From the NCBI GenBank assembly GCA_964390495.1, contig CAYMIN010000010.1, positions 77,995-141,994 on the forward strand: a stretch of DNA of 64,000 nt, given 5' to 3'. Below are positions 33,547-43,220 of the stretch, piece after piece (the stretch's first letter is position 1; each line of letters starts with the position of its first letter). The translations under genes and the position numbers were made by a program. This DNA comes from UBA11051 sp964390495. GTDB taxonomy: Bacteria; Armatimonadota; Zipacnadia; Zipacnadales; UBA11051. The notes under the pieces were generated by a model. That model searched no databases. It worked only from the letters and a program-made list of their open reading frames with translations, and was not told the origin of the DNA.

Positions 33547-35496
33547 CTAGCCGAAATAGACGATGTAGCCGGCGAGGATATCCGGCCCGAAGATCGCCAT
33601 CAGGATGCGGCTGAGGCCGGCGATCAGCAGGTCCGCCATCGCCAGCCCCAGGAAGAACGGCATAAGCTGCCGGAACAGGCGCGCGCCGCCCAGCCGATGG
33701 ATGATTGACTTCAGCACCCACGCCGTAAAGAACGGTGCCCATAGCGCGTAGCCGTGGTTGAGTATGGCGATATAGCCGAGCGGGTGAAACGGCGAGCGCA
33801 GCCAGAACTGCCGCAGGGCAACCAGGGCTGTGGTGACGGCAGCGCCCGCGCCGACGGCGGCGATGCGGTTGGGGTCGGGCAGCTCGGGGTTGGTGATGGC
33901 GGCAGCGAACCCGTTCAGCACTCCCAGCGAGGTGCGGATATTGTAGCCGCCCTGGGCCGTGCCGCCGTGCAGCACCAGCGCCCCGAAGCCGTAGTAGCTC
34001 TTCAGGTTCACATAGTAGGCTACCACACAGCCGACCAGAAACGCTCCCATCATCAGCACCGGCAGGCTGCGCGAGGTCTTGTGCATTTCATCTGCCAGCG
34101 CCTCGTTCTCCATCTGGTAGCCCATCTGCGAGCTGAAGATGCCCCGACTCAACCACGAGAGTGAGGCCATCATCGCCAGGTTGGAGATGTCGTTGCCCCG
34201 CATCAGCGCGCGGTCGCCGACCAAATCCCGGATCACCTGGTAGTGCTGGTTGAACGGGTAGGCCCAGACGCTGGGCACTGCCGCCTCGGCCCGCACCCGC
34301 GCATATACCAGGCCGAAGCTGATCAGCATGGCAAAAAACGGTATCGAGTAGGCCGGCGACAGGCCCACAGCCGCCGTCCAGATGATGATCGCCGCAAAGC
34401 CCGCGAGGCTCCCGAAGAGTGCCCAGCGGTGCGGCATGTGCTCATCGGAATCATCTATTTCAGAGGTGTTATAGAAGGCCTTGCGAACGGCCCGCGAAAG
34501 CTCTTGGCGGGCGACCCAGAACAGCACCACCATCATCGCCAGATAGGCCCCGACGCCTTGTTGCTGGACAAAGGGAAAGCGCGAGTCGGCGTGCAGTCCC
34601 AGAACATCCGAAAGCAGCGTCAACAGCGGTTGCAGCAGGTGGAAGAACCAGCCGGAGAACAGCACATCTAAAGACACGAAGTAGGCCAGGCCCACCATCT
34701 GCGGGCGATGGTGGAAATGGACGTAGCGATAGGCGCTCCAGGGACGCTCGGTGAAGATTTGCCCCACATGGGAGTAGTGCATCAGGGCCATCACGTTGGG
34801 GTTGTAGGAGTGCAGCACGTTCAGCGTGTGGTGGATCACCACCAGCGAGAAGGCGATCCAGACCAGCGGGTTGCGGAAAAAGGAGGTCCGGGAGCCGGGC
34901 GCCTCTCTCGCCACGATACTGAGCGGGATAAACAGCAGTGGGAAGCGCAGCCGCTCGCGCTCTACCCACTGCTTGCGGAACAGACTCAGCAGGCACATTC
35001 CGGTGAAGAACATCAGCGCCATCAGCCCGGTCCACACCGCCAGCGGATAGGCCCACGCACGCCAGGGAACCGAGCCATTATCACTACCCTCGTACATCTG
35101 GCGGATGACTTCGGCGTCGTGGGGGTAGGCCCACTGGGGCATGGCCTCGGCCAGCGCCAGGAGGTTGTCCTGGGGCGTGTGGAAATAGACGGGATTGGCC
35201 ATCGTCGGCAGCAGCAGGCCGACGATGCCCATAGTGGTGACCGGGATAGCTAGGACCAGGAACATATAGACGGTGACGAGTTCCCAGTTGGTCAGCTTGT
35301 GTCTGAAGATCCGAGCGCTGAGGGGGACTAGAGCCACCAGGAGAATCAGGCAGAAAACGGCGCCCACGGGAGGGACCGAAAGCAGATAGACGGGGGCATA
35401 GACATTGCCGGGCGCTTGGGTGAGCGAGGCCTGATGAATCCACAGGATTGACAGCACCGCCAGTACCAGGGCGATGACTATGGCGCGAAAGGTCAC
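33547..35496 (-). CDS. Multi-pass membrane protein, DUF6785/DUF6784-like
   Basis: A 649-residue protein with about 14 hydrophobic segments, starting at GTG 35496 (no good ribosome site is seen). Segments such as YAPVYLLSVPPVGAVFCLILL, FRKQWVERERLRFPLLFIPLS and the SYYGFGALVLHGGTAQGGYN loop characterise DUF6785/DUF6784, a family known mainly from Armatimonadota and Planctomycetota with no assigned function. Its paralogue of identical length is encoded at 39792-41741. Both genes converge on a glycan-hydrolase gene, suggesting a transport role for oligosaccharides, but this is unproven. No nucleotide-binding or other catalytic motifs are seen. Confidence 0.8.
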   Translation of the reverse strand: MTFRAIVIALVLAVLSILWIHQASLTQAPGNVYAPVYLLSVPPVGAVFCLILLVALVPLSARIFRHKLTNWELVTVYMFLVLAIPVTTMGIVGLLLPTMANPVYFHTPQDNLLALAEAMPQWAYPHDAEVIRQMYEGSDNGSVPWRAWAYPLAVWTGLMALMFFTGMCLLSLFRKQWVERERLRFPLLFIPLSIVAREAPGSRTSFFRNPLVWIAFSLVVIHHTLNVLHSYNPNVMALMHYSHVGQIFTERPWSAYRYVHFHHRPQMVGLAYFVSLDVLFSGWFFHLLQPLLTLLSDVLGLHADSRFPFVQQQGVGAYLAMMVVLFWVARQELSRAVRKAFYNTSEIDDSDEHMPHRWALFGSLAGFAAIIIWTAAVGLSPAYSIPFFAMLISFGLVYARVRAEAAVPSVWAYPFNQHYQVIRDLVGDRALMRGNDISNLAMMASLSWLSRGIFSSQMGYQMENEALADEMHKTSRSLPVLMMGAFLVGCVVAYYVNLKSYYGFGALVLHGGTAQGGYNIRTSLGVLNGFAAAITNPELPDPNRIAAVGAGAAVTTALVALRQFWLRSPFHPLGYIAILNHGYALWAPFFTAWVLKSIIHRLGGARLFRQLMPFFLGLAMADLLIAGLSRILMAIFGPDILAGYIVYFG

Positions 35497-35916
35497 AGTC
35501 GCAATTCACGACCTTTCCTTCCGGCAACAGCTTGGTATCTCTTCAGTTCGCTAGTTTCTGCTTGCCCGGCAATGGCGACAGAAAAGGCCACGGCTGGCAG
35601 ATGCTATTTCAAGAAGTGCCGCACGGATTCCTGTACAAAGTGGCTACAAAAGCCCCTGACAAGTTGGTGGGTACAATACTCCAGACGGTCTCTCAAACCG
35701 CGAAATGGAGAAAAAGGTTAACTTGCCTCTGGCCTGGAAATGGTTTGTAAGTCTGATGCCGGAACAGCGGGATGCACACTACAGCACTCTCTGCCGCTTC
35801 CAGCCCGAGGTCACTGCTGCTGAGGTGGCGGACTGAGAGCCCCAGGGCAAGCGGAACTGCAGCTTCACAACGGTCTCAAGATAATTGCTGGCACCAAGGT
35901 CAAGGAGGGACACGAA
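35497..35916. other. 420-base space with no recognised gene
   Basis: Lies between the divergent membrane-protein and pseudopilin genes. I see short scattered start codons but no coherent reading frame, no strong hairpin and no convincing -10/-35 pair; only weak TTGCCT/TGTAAG-type matches near 35720-35750. The 3' end provides the AAGGAGGG ribosome site of the pseudopilin. Confidence 0.5.
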
Positions 35917-36576
35917 ATGTCGAGAAGAACAGGTTTCACCCTGATAGAGCTACTGGTGGTGATCGCGATTATTGCGATCTTGGCGGCGGTTCTATTTCCG
36001 GTATTTGCGCGCGCGCGGGCCAAGGCCCAGCAGGCCTCCTGCCTGTCCAACGTCAAGCAGATACTGCTGGCGACGCTGATGTACACAGACGACTATGACG
36101 GCAGGTACCCGCTAGTTTACACTGAAGAGCCGGATGGCAACTGGCTTTACTGGCCTTATGTGGTAGAGCCCTATATTAAGGCAAATGTAGCCCCAGCAAC
36201 TGACCCGGGGGGACTTAACGTTTGGGCGTGTCCGGGGGCCAAGCTTGATTCACGATGGTCAGACGGCTTCTACTCTCATTACGGCCTCTCATCTCCCCTC
36301 AATGGCACGAAGGCGAGCGAGTATCCTGAACCATCGCGCACGGTTATCATCGGAGAGAGTCGCAGAATCACCGGGGTGAACCGCTATGGGTATTACCTCT
36401 TCCATCATTTCTACGACAAGCCATCTTGGACGACCGGATCTCGGTATGATCACAATGCTTCCGGCAACTTCGGCTTCTGCGACGGTCATGCCAAAGCCGG
36501 CACCGAGGCCTCGATGACCAATGGCTACTATTACGACTACTGGACGTGCTATCCAGGATACTGGGCGAGGTACTAG
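35917..36576 (+). CDS. Type II secretion/type IV pilin-like protein, H-X9-DG family
   Basis: A 219-residue protein starting at ATG 35917 behind AAGGAGGGACACG. The class III signal is clear: RTGFTLIELLVVIAIIAILA with prepilin peptidase cleavage between Gly6 and Phe7 and the conserved Glu5 of the mature chain. After a globular domain with Cys residues, the C-terminus holds HNASGNFGFCDGH, the H-X9-DG motif typical of pseudopilin-like proteins (DUF1559-related) amplified in Planctomycetota and Armatimonadota. It would be assembled in or near the inner membrane and exposed outside. No secretion or pilus assembly genes are nearby, so this is an orphan copy. Confidence 0.9.
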   Translation: MSRRTGFTLIELLVVIAIIAILAAVLFPVFARARAKAQQASCLSNVKQILLATLMYTDDYDGRYPLVYTEEPDGNWLYWPYVVEPYIKANVAPATDPGGLNVWACPGAKLDSRWSDGFYSHYGLSSPLNGTKASEYPEPSRTVIIGESRRITGVNRYGYYLFHHFYDKPSWTTGSRYDHNASGNFGFCDGHAKAGTEASMTNGYYYDYWTCYPGYWARY

Positions 36577-36782
36577 GCCGTAGTTGAAGCCTTGCTCAGG
36601 CTGTCGCCATCTACGGCGGTATAGACGGGTTGAGGCACAAGCGGTGCTGCATGCCGTCGTTGGTAAGAGCGAGTTTCAGCAGCACTCTCACTAGAGGCAA
36701 CCTCGGGGGAGATCATACGACGCCCGAGACTAACGGTATTGATGCGGGGATGGGTATGCGAGATCGCAAAGAGGCGAAAAGG

Positions 36783-39674
36783 ATGACGACAATGTCAAGC
36801 GTTTGCTGTGCCGTGCTGATTGCAGTCGGATTGATTGCAGTGGCGCACAGCGGTATCGCCGCCCCCGTACAGGTCGGGGTGCTGCCTTCGCCCGGCAGCC
36901 AGGGCCTCAGCCAGGCCTTGGCAGGGCAGGCGGACCTGCAGGTAACGCCGCTCACCGAGATTGAGGCGGACAGCCTGGCCCAGATTGATGTCTTGGTGCT
37001 TGGCGCGGCGTCCGGGCTTCCCGGCAGCCAACGAGAGGCCGCTCGAGCTGTCCGAGCGTTTGTGCGCACCGGTGGTGCAGCGATATTGCATCATAACGCC
37101 ACCGGCTATAAAGACTGGCTTGAGCCGCTGTTCCCCGAGGTAGCTGTAGGCACTGCGCGGAGTGAGACCCAAAACGTCAGCGTTGGGGCAGCCTCGCCGC
37201 TGACTGCAGGTCTTCCTCCGACCTTCACACATGCCTACTGGGACCACATCACTCTGGAAACCGGGCCGCAGGGCCAGGTTGCCGTGGTTGACGACAACGC
37301 CAAGCCGGTCGTTGTGTTTGGAGCGTACGGAGATGGCCGCGTGGTGGTCAACGGCATGGCCACGGGGCTGAAGGACAACCTCGAGACTCCGCCCACGGAT
37401 GCCGAACTGCAGCTCTTGCTCAATGCTGTGCGCTGGGCCGGCGAAAAAGCTGCCAGTGCCGGCGTGTCCCGCGAACAGCGGTTGCACGAGGCAATCATGG
37501 CCGCACAAGCAGCCGCCGGCGACCGCACCTCAAACACTGATTGGTACGCCAAGCAGATGCTGAACGAAGCGTATATCGCCCGCCCGCCGGTCGAGCAGCT
37601 TGGTGGCCGCATGTGCCTGTTCGCCAGTAGATACATCTACCAATACGGTTACGAACGTACTCGGCTGAACTGCCGCCAACTGCGGTGGTTGGGCGTCACG
37701 GACATATTCATTCACGACCAATCAGGCGCGCGCATCGAGCACCCCACTGACATACCCGGCGCCAAGCCTCGCTACACCGACAAGGACCCACTCATGGATC
37801 TGGTGAGAGCGGCCCACGAAGAAGGACTCGATGTATGGGGCTTCATGCACTCCGGGGCATACCCACCCGAAATGTGCGCCCGAGATGCCCAGGGTAATCT
37901 CTATCTGCGTGGCAATCGCGGGGGCATTGATGACGTGTTCAGTCAACAGCTCCGCGGTTTCTTGGGTCAGGTGCTGGATGAGTATGCCACCAAGTACAAC
38001 CAATACGGTAATTTCAGGGGCATTTACTATGACGAGCTGTTTTTTAACTCCATTGACTGCCACGGGGACGACCTCGACCGGTTTGCCCAGTTCTGCCAGG
38101 AGCGGTTCGGAGAACAGCCTCCTGCCGATGTTGGCGACCGGTTCGCCCGCGGCCGCGAGTGGGTCGAGCCCCAGGATGTGTGGTGGCGCCGCTACGTGCT
38201 GTTCAGGAACTGGGGCACCACGGAATTCCTCCGCGACCTAACCGATATGTGCCACCAACGCGGCCTAGAGATGATGCTCGAACTGCGGCCGACTGTCGGC
38301 CTCAGCGGCTGGCGGATGGGGCTGGACAATGTGGCCTTGACGCGAATCGGTGCGGATTGCTATTTCGTTGCTTCCGGGGACTATTGTGAGCCAGGCTTCC
38401 CTTACCCCAAGACTGTGATGGGTGGACATGTCTATGGACCCACGTGGGGCTACTGGAACACCATCTCGCTGCGCGGCCATGAGGCCGGCATGTACTTCGT
38501 CTTTAACCAGTTGTGGCGCCCACTTGTAATTGGCCTCAATCCCAACAAGCCAGAGGCAATTGCCCAACACTTCCAGAACCTGCGCGAATGGTCAAATGCC
38601 GAATCGCTCACCCGCGCCGCACTACTGACCAATGAGGTCGGAATGATACTGCGTCACGGCAACACCCAGCAGCAGTCGGAGAATGAACTGCGCGCTCTCG
38701 ACCGCTTCTCACATTACCAGGACCTCGACCTTGTTTACAGTCAGGCTCGCGAATTGCACCCCAACTACCGTGCCCTGGTTGCTCTGCCCGAAAGCGTGCA
38801 AAACCTCGCCCCCGATGATATGGATGCTCTGCAAGCTTACGTGGAGAAGGGCGGGGTCATCATCTCATTAGGGAGTCGCTGGAGTATTGCTCGAGCCGAC
38901 CTGACGGATGAGAAAGATGTGACAGGCGAGATGGTCGGCATCCGCATCACCGGCGACCAGGAGGCCCAGACACTGATAGCGGCCGACAAGGAAATCAACC
39001 TCGGCATAGAAGCTCTTACCGTCCAAACGGCCTCCGACACGGTCGAGGTCCTGGCCAGCTTCAAGCCTTCGGGCAGCGCGGCCGTCACCGCACACGCCAT
39101 TGGTCGAGGCAAGGTTATCGCCGTGCATTTCGACCCATATCTGATTCTGGGGGAGGAAGCCAACCCGGTTGAGGAGTTCCTGGCGGACCTGATCGCCCAA
39201 TACAGCCGGCCTGAAATCCGCGGCAGCGGTCAGACCAAGATCGTCACCACTCTGAAGAAGGGCAACTGGGTTGCTGTGAGCCTTTTCGCGCAGCAGTTTC
39301 CGGCTCACGGACAGGTCAGCATTGACACCAAAGCGCTGGGCTTGCCCGGCGAGGAGTTCCGGCTGCTCTCCCACGCCCGCAATCGCGAATACGCGCCTCC
39401 TGGAAAGTTTACGAGCCAGTTGCTCTGGGGTCATGATCTGCTCGCGGGGGGCGTAGAAGTCACAATACCGGTGCGGACCGACCTGCACCTACAACTGCCT
39501 TCCGACTTGGGCCTTGATGCCTACAGCGAAGAGCCGGCGCAGAACGCGGAATGGCTTGACAAATACTTACGCGAGAGATGGGATAGTCGCCGAGGACAGG
39601 GCCGCAGCTACGAGCACGAGATCCTCGTCGTTTGCCCGCCAAACGAAGCCGGCCCCGAGATCACGATGGAGTGA
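36783..39674 (+). CDS. Large secreted protein with ThuA-like and TIM-barrel hydrolase-like domains
   Basis: A 963-residue protein with start placed at ATG 36783 (AGAGG upstream); a longer in-frame start at 36630 lacks a signal context. Signal peptide: SSVCCAVLIAVGLIAVAHSG. Residues 28-215 resemble a ThuA/GATase-like fold (IDVLVLGAASGLPGSQREAA, GGAAILHHNATGYKDWLEP). Residues 270-650 contain barrel strands with QYGNFRGIYYDELFFNSIDC and MMLELRPTVGLSGW, whose Asp-Glu pair is a candidate catalytic site. Residues 650-880 are again GATase/trimerisation-like (YVEKGGVIISLGSRW). I infer a glycan-active enzyme, family not identified. The gene converges on the second DUF6785-like membrane gene. Confidence 0.7.
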   Translation: MTTMSSVCCAVLIAVGLIAVAHSGIAAPVQVGVLPSPGSQGLSQALAGQADLQVTPLTEIEADSLAQIDVLVLGAASGLPGSQREAARAVRAFVRTGGAAILHHNATGYKDWLEPLFPEVAVGTARSETQNVSVGAASPLTAGLPPTFTHAYWDHITLETGPQGQVAVVDDNAKPVVVFGAYGDGRVVVNGMATGLKDNLETPPTDAELQLLLNAVRWAGEKAASAGVSREQRLHEAIMAAQAAAGDRTSNTDWYAKQMLNEAYIARPPVEQLGGRMCLFASRYIYQYGYERTRLNCRQLRWLGVTDIFIHDQSGARIEHPTDIPGAKPRYTDKDPLMDLVRAAHEEGLDVWGFMHSGAYPPEMCARDAQGNLYLRGNRGGIDDVFSQQLRGFLGQVLDEYATKYNQYGNFRGIYYDELFFNSIDCHGDDLDRFAQFCQERFGEQPPADVGDRFARGREWVEPQDVWWRRYVLFRNWGTTEFLRDLTDMCHQRGLEMMLELRPTVGLSGWRMGLDNVALTRIGADCYFVASGDYCEPGFPYPKTVMGGHVYGPTWGYWNTISLRGHEAGMYFVFNQLWRPLVIGLNPNKPEAIAQHFQNLREWSNAESLTRAALLTNEVGMILRHGNTQQQSENELRALDRFSHYQDLDLVYSQARELHPNYRALVALPESVQNLAPDDMDALQAYVEKGGVIISLGSRWSIARADLTDEKDVTGEMVGIRITGDQEAQTLIAADKEINLGIEALTVQTASDTVEVLASFKPSGSAAVTAHAIGRGKVIAVHFDPYLILGEEANPVEEFLADLIAQYSRPEIRGSGQTKIVTTLKKGNWVAVSLFAQQFPAHGQVSIDTKALGLPGEEFRLLSHARNREYAPPGKFTSQLLWGHDLLAGGVEVTIPVRTDLHLQLPSDLGLDAYSEEPAQNAEWLDKYLRERWDSRRGQGRSYEHEILVVCPPNEAGPEITME

Positions 39675-39791
39675 GACGGAGACACAGTATAACGCCGATT
39701 TGGGGATCGTGCCCCTTTCAGGCGCCCAGTGCGGCGGCCTCAGCGATTGCAGAGCGGGCGCCCTACCCTCTGGGAAGTATCCCCTCCGGCC

Positions 39792-41741
39792 CTAGCCGAA
39801 GTGGACGATGTAGCCGGCGAGGCTGTCCGGGCCGAACACCGCCATCACGACCCAGCTCAGGCCGCCGGCCAGCAGGTCTGCCATCACCAGGCCCAGGAAG
39901 AAGGGCATGAGCTGACGGAACAGCCGTGCCCCTCCCAGTGCATGAATGATTGATTTCAGGATCCACGCCACTAAGAACGGCGCCCACAGCGCATAGCCGT
40001 GATTCAGAGTAGCCAGATAGCCCAGCGGATGGAACGGCGAGCGCAGCCACAGGGTGCGCAGCCCAACCAGGCCCAGGATCACTACCGCACCGGCGCCGAT
40101 GGCCAGCATCCGGTCCAGATTGGGCGGCCCGGGCGTTTCCACGGCTGAGGATACGGAGTTCCACGCTCCCAGGGAAAGCTGGATGTTGTAGCCGCCGTTG
40201 GCACTGCCGCCGTGCAGCACCAGCGCACCGAAGCCGTAGTAGCTCTTCAGGATCGCGTAGTAGGCCACCAAACACCCCAGAATGAACGCGCCCATCATCA
40301 TCAGCGCTAGCCCGCGTGTTTTGATGCCTTGTTGGCCGGCCAGGGCCTCGTTTTCGATCTGATAGGCGAACTGGGAGGTGAAGTAGCCACGGCCGACCCA
40401 GGCGAAGGCGGTGAGCATCACCAGATTGCTTATATCCGGCCCCTTGATTAAGCCGCGTGTACCGATGGCATACTGAATTGTCTCAATGTCTTGGTGGAAC
40501 GGGAAGGCGTACATGGTGGGCACGCCGGCCTCGGAGCGCAGCCGGGAATAGACCAGCCCGAAGGCAAGCAACATCATGAAGTAGGGGATACCGACACTTG
40601 CCGAAAGCCCCATCGCGTGGGTCCAGGCGATAAGCACCACAAAGCCGCCGACCGCCCCCAGCAGAGCCCAACGATATGGTATGTACTCGGCCGAGTCATC
40701 AATACTGGCGTCGTTGTGAAAGGTCTTGCGCACAATCGCAGCGATGTGCTGACGCCCGATCCAGAACAGCGTCACCGCCAGCGCTAGATAAGCGCCGGTG
40801 CCTTGCTGCTGAACGAAGGGGAAGCCGGGGGTGGCCTGCAGACCGAACATGTCAGTCAGCATAGCCAGCAATGGCCCCATTAGGAAAAAGAACCAGCCGG
40901 AGAAGAGCACGTCCAGGCCGACGAAATACGCCAGTCCGATTATCTGTGGCCGCTGGAAGAAGCTCAGACCGCGAAAGTGGGTCCAGGGGTATTCGGTGAA
41001 GATCGCGCCGATGGCGTAGCGGTCGCCCAGGCACTTCACCGCCGGGTTGTAGGCATGCAGGACATTGAGCACGTGGTGAGCGATGACGATGGCAAAGGCG
41101 AGCCATACCAGCGGGTTGCGGAAGAAGGAGGTTCGGGAGCCGAGAGCCTCTCGTTGCACGATGCTGACGGGGATAAACAGCAGGGGAAAGCGCAGCCGCT
41201 CCCGTTCGGCCCACTGCTTGCGGAACAGACTGACCACACACATGCCGGTGAAAAACAGCAATGACATGAATAGGCCCCACATCCCCAACGGCACGGCCCA
41301 GGCCGACCACGGCACCGATCCGTCGTCGGAGCCCTCGTACATCTGGCGGATTACCTCGGGGTCCTGCGGATGGGACCAGCGAGGCAGGGCGTCGGCAAGC
41401 TGCATAAAGTTGTTCTGCGGATTGTGGAAGTAAGTGGGGCTGCCCATCCAGGGAATCAGCATCTCGACGACACCGAAGGTCACCGGCGGGATGGCGACGA
41501 CCAGGAACATGAAGATGACGAGCAGTTCCTTATCCTCGAGCTTGCCTCTGAGTAGGCGCAGGGTAATGGGGGTCAGGGCTACCAGAACAATCAGGCAGAC
41601 GACCGCCGGCACCGGCGGGACCGATAGCAGATAGACGGGCGCGTAGTAGTTGCCGGGGGCCTGAACCAGGGAGGCCTGGTGGATCCAGAAGATCGATAGC
41701 ACCGACAGTACCACGGCGACGATTATGGCGCGCAAGGTCAA
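39792..41741 (-). CDS. Multi-pass membrane protein, DUF6785/DUF6784-like, paralogue
   Basis: A 649-residue protein starting at TTG 41741, with GAAAGGG upstream. It is the same length as the protein encoded at 33547-35496 and very similar throughout, for example IHQASLVQAPGNYYAPVYLL, RKQWAERERLRFPLLFIP and YYGFGALVLHGGSANGGYN. About 14 hydrophobic segments. The function is unknown; a transporter is the simplest guess. The two genes are 4.3 kb apart, each lying tail to tail with a large hydrolase gene on the other strand. Differences run the whole length, so duplication is not recent. Confidence 0.8.
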   Translation of the reverse strand: MTLRAIIVAVVLSVLSIFWIHQASLVQAPGNYYAPVYLLSVPPVPAVVCLIVLVALTPITLRLLRGKLEDKELLVIFMFLVVAIPPVTFGVVEMLIPWMGSPTYFHNPQNNFMQLADALPRWSHPQDPEVIRQMYEGSDDGSVPWSAWAVPLGMWGLFMSLLFFTGMCVVSLFRKQWAERERLRFPLLFIPVSIVQREALGSRTSFFRNPLVWLAFAIVIAHHVLNVLHAYNPAVKCLGDRYAIGAIFTEYPWTHFRGLSFFQRPQIIGLAYFVGLDVLFSGWFFFLMGPLLAMLTDMFGLQATPGFPFVQQQGTGAYLALAVTLFWIGRQHIAAIVRKTFHNDASIDDSAEYIPYRWALLGAVGGFVVLIAWTHAMGLSASVGIPYFMMLLAFGLVYSRLRSEAGVPTMYAFPFHQDIETIQYAIGTRGLIKGPDISNLVMLTAFAWVGRGYFTSQFAYQIENEALAGQQGIKTRGLALMMMGAFILGCLVAYYAILKSYYGFGALVLHGGSANGGYNIQLSLGAWNSVSSAVETPGPPNLDRMLAIGAGAVVILGLVGLRTLWLRSPFHPLGYLATLNHGYALWAPFLVAWILKSIIHALGGARLFRQLMPFFLGLVMADLLAGGLSWVVMAVFGPDSLAGYIVHFG

Positions 41742-41906
41742 GGCTGCGATTCACGCCCTTTCTGCAAAAGCCTCTGACTGCAGGTTACGGGCCAGGCTTG
41801 GGCACCTACCGGACGCTTGCAACAATAGGGCCCTGCCGCAGGTCAGGTCCGCGGGCAAGGCCCGTGTGCGTTGGTATGCGATGCAAAGGCGCGGCACGTC
41901 TCGAAG

Positions 41907-42167
41907 CTACTTGGGCTGGACGAAGAGCCTGATGGCGGTGCGCTCATTGCCGTCAACTTCGACATCCACGAAGGCGGGCCAGCAAATCAGGTCAATGCCG
42001 GAGGGCGCCAGGAAGCCGCGAGCTATCGCGATGGCTTTGACCGCCTGATTGAGCGCGCCTGCGCCGATAGTCTGAATCTCCGCAGTTCCCTCTTCGCGAA
42101 TCGTTCCTGCCAGTGCTCCCGCAACTTTGTTGGGGTTGGAACTCGAGCCTACTCTGAGTGTTCCCAC
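41907..42167 (-). CDS. spoVS: Stage V sporulation protein S family
   Basis: An 86-residue protein starting at GTG 42167 behind AAGGGGGCC. The sequence SNPNKVAGALAGTIREEG, IGAGALNQAVKAIAIARGF and PSGIDLICWPAFVDVEVDG is the SpoVS pattern at about 80 percent of positions, at full family length. SpoVS is an Alba-like small protein, thought to bind nucleic acid; in Bacillus it affects sporulation, but it occurs in many non-sporulating lineages such as Thermus, Chloroflexi and Armatimonadota. It is downstream of ymdB and rny, as in Bacillus (rny-ymdB-spoVS), separated here by 198 bases that may hold its own promoter. Confidence 0.93.
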   Translation of the reverse strand: MGTLRVGSSSNPNKVAGALAGTIREEGTAEIQTIGAGALNQAVKAIAIARGFLAPSGIDLICWPAFVDVEVDGNERTAIRLFVQPK

Positions 42168-42250
42168 GAATAGTGGCCCCCTTCGGTGCTGCGCCCGGTG
42201 CCAGAGCGTAAGCTAGCTTGCCAGATGCTTGTACCTAACTAGATCAGTTG

Positions 42251-42343
42251 CTCAATAATTGCAGTAACGAGACCGATGTACTGCTACAGTGTGAACGGTC
42301 AACAACTCCAGAGCTATCGCGAAGACCTACCCTCAATTATTGC
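42251..42343. promoter_or_regulatory. Pair of AT-rich CAATWATTG palindromic sites before spoVS
   Basis: CTCAATAATTGC at 42251-42262 and CTCAATTATTGC at 42332-42343 differ at one base and are near-palindromic. They flank the likely control region between ymdB and spoVS in otherwise GC-rich DNA. They could be regulator sites; the partner is unknown. Confidence 0.35.
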
Positions 42344-42365
42344 GTGATTCCACCGAAACAGACCC

Positions 42366-43178
42366 CTAAAGTCCACTCCCTTCGCTGGCAGGTATCAATC
42401 TCTCTAACCTTTGTATATGGTTTGCACGCCCTGTGTCAAGAGAATATTCGAAAACAACCGCACTGAATCGGGCCTTCCCGTGCTTGGGAACCTCGAATCG
42501 CTGCGGCATCATCGTCAGGAATCGCGCCAAGACCTCCGGTGATTTGACGCCGATTATCGTGTCTTCGATTGGCCCGGTCATGCCCACATCGGTGAGGTAG
42601 GCCGTGCCCCCGGGCAAGATCTGCTCGTCGGCGGTCATCACGTGAGTGTGGGTGCCGATCACCGCAGCCACGCGACCGTCGAGGTAGCGGCCCAGAGCCA
42701 GCTTCTCGGACGTGGCCTCGGCGTGGAAATCAATGACGATCAGTTGGGCACCCTCCGCCCGCAGTTGCTTAATCTCCTCATCGGCTTTGCGGAAGGGGCA
42801 GTCCAGTTCAGTCATAAACACCCGTCCCTGGAGATTGAGTACGCCGACATTGACGTCATCGGCGGTGGGGAATACCCCAGCTCCGCTCCCGGGGCACTGC
42901 GGCGGATAGTTGGCCGGGCGCAGTAGCCGCGGCTCGCCGTCCAACAGCTCCTCCATGCCCTTCTGGACCCAGATGTGGTTGCCGGAGGTCAAGCAGTCGG
43001 CCCCGGCCTCGATAAGCTCCCGCGCCGGCCTCCTGGTGATGCCGAAGCCTGCAGCCGCGTTCTCGCAATTGATCACCACAAAGTCGAGGCGTTCCTCCTC
43101 CCGCAGCTTCGGCAGCAGTTGTTGCACGGCGCGACGTCCGGGCCGGCCGACCACGTCACCAACTAGCATTATGCGCAC
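42366..43178 (-). CDS. ymdB: YmdB-type metallophosphoesterase (TIGR00282 family)
   Basis: A 270-residue protein with start chosen at GTG 43178, which has GGAG nine bases upstream and yields the usual N-terminus VRIMLVGDVVGRPGR; a GTG at 43199 is also in frame. INCENAAAGFGI, LTSGNHIW, VIDFHAEATSEKLA and VIGTHTHVMTADEQ provide the Asp, Asn and His residues of the two-metal phosphoesterase centre. YmdB is a cyclic-nucleotide phosphodiesterase with a role in biofilm and RNA metabolism in Bacillus, where the gene follows rny exactly as here. Its stop is 198 bases before spoVS. Confidence 0.93.
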   Translation of the reverse strand: MRIMLVGDVVGRPGRRAVQQLLPKLREEERLDFVVINCENAAAGFGITRRPARELIEAGADCLTSGNHIWVQKGMEELLDGEPRLLRPANYPPQCPGSGAGVFPTADDVNVGVLNLQGRVFMTELDCPFRKADEEIKQLRAEGAQLIVIDFHAEATSEKLALGRYLDGRVAAVIGTHTHVMTADEQILPGGTAYLTDVGMTGPIEDTIIGVKSPEVLARFLTMMPQRFEVPKHGKARFSAVVFEYSLDTGRANHIQRLERLIPASEGSGL

Positions 43179-43220
43179 ACTGGTTGCTCCGTTCCCCACA
43201 GGACCTTCGCGTACCGCCGG

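Noticed and set aside
41871..42173. 100-codon plus-strand frame over spoVS
   Set aside because: The minus strand gives a near full-length match to SpoVS with a good ribosome site, so the plus frame is a shadow.
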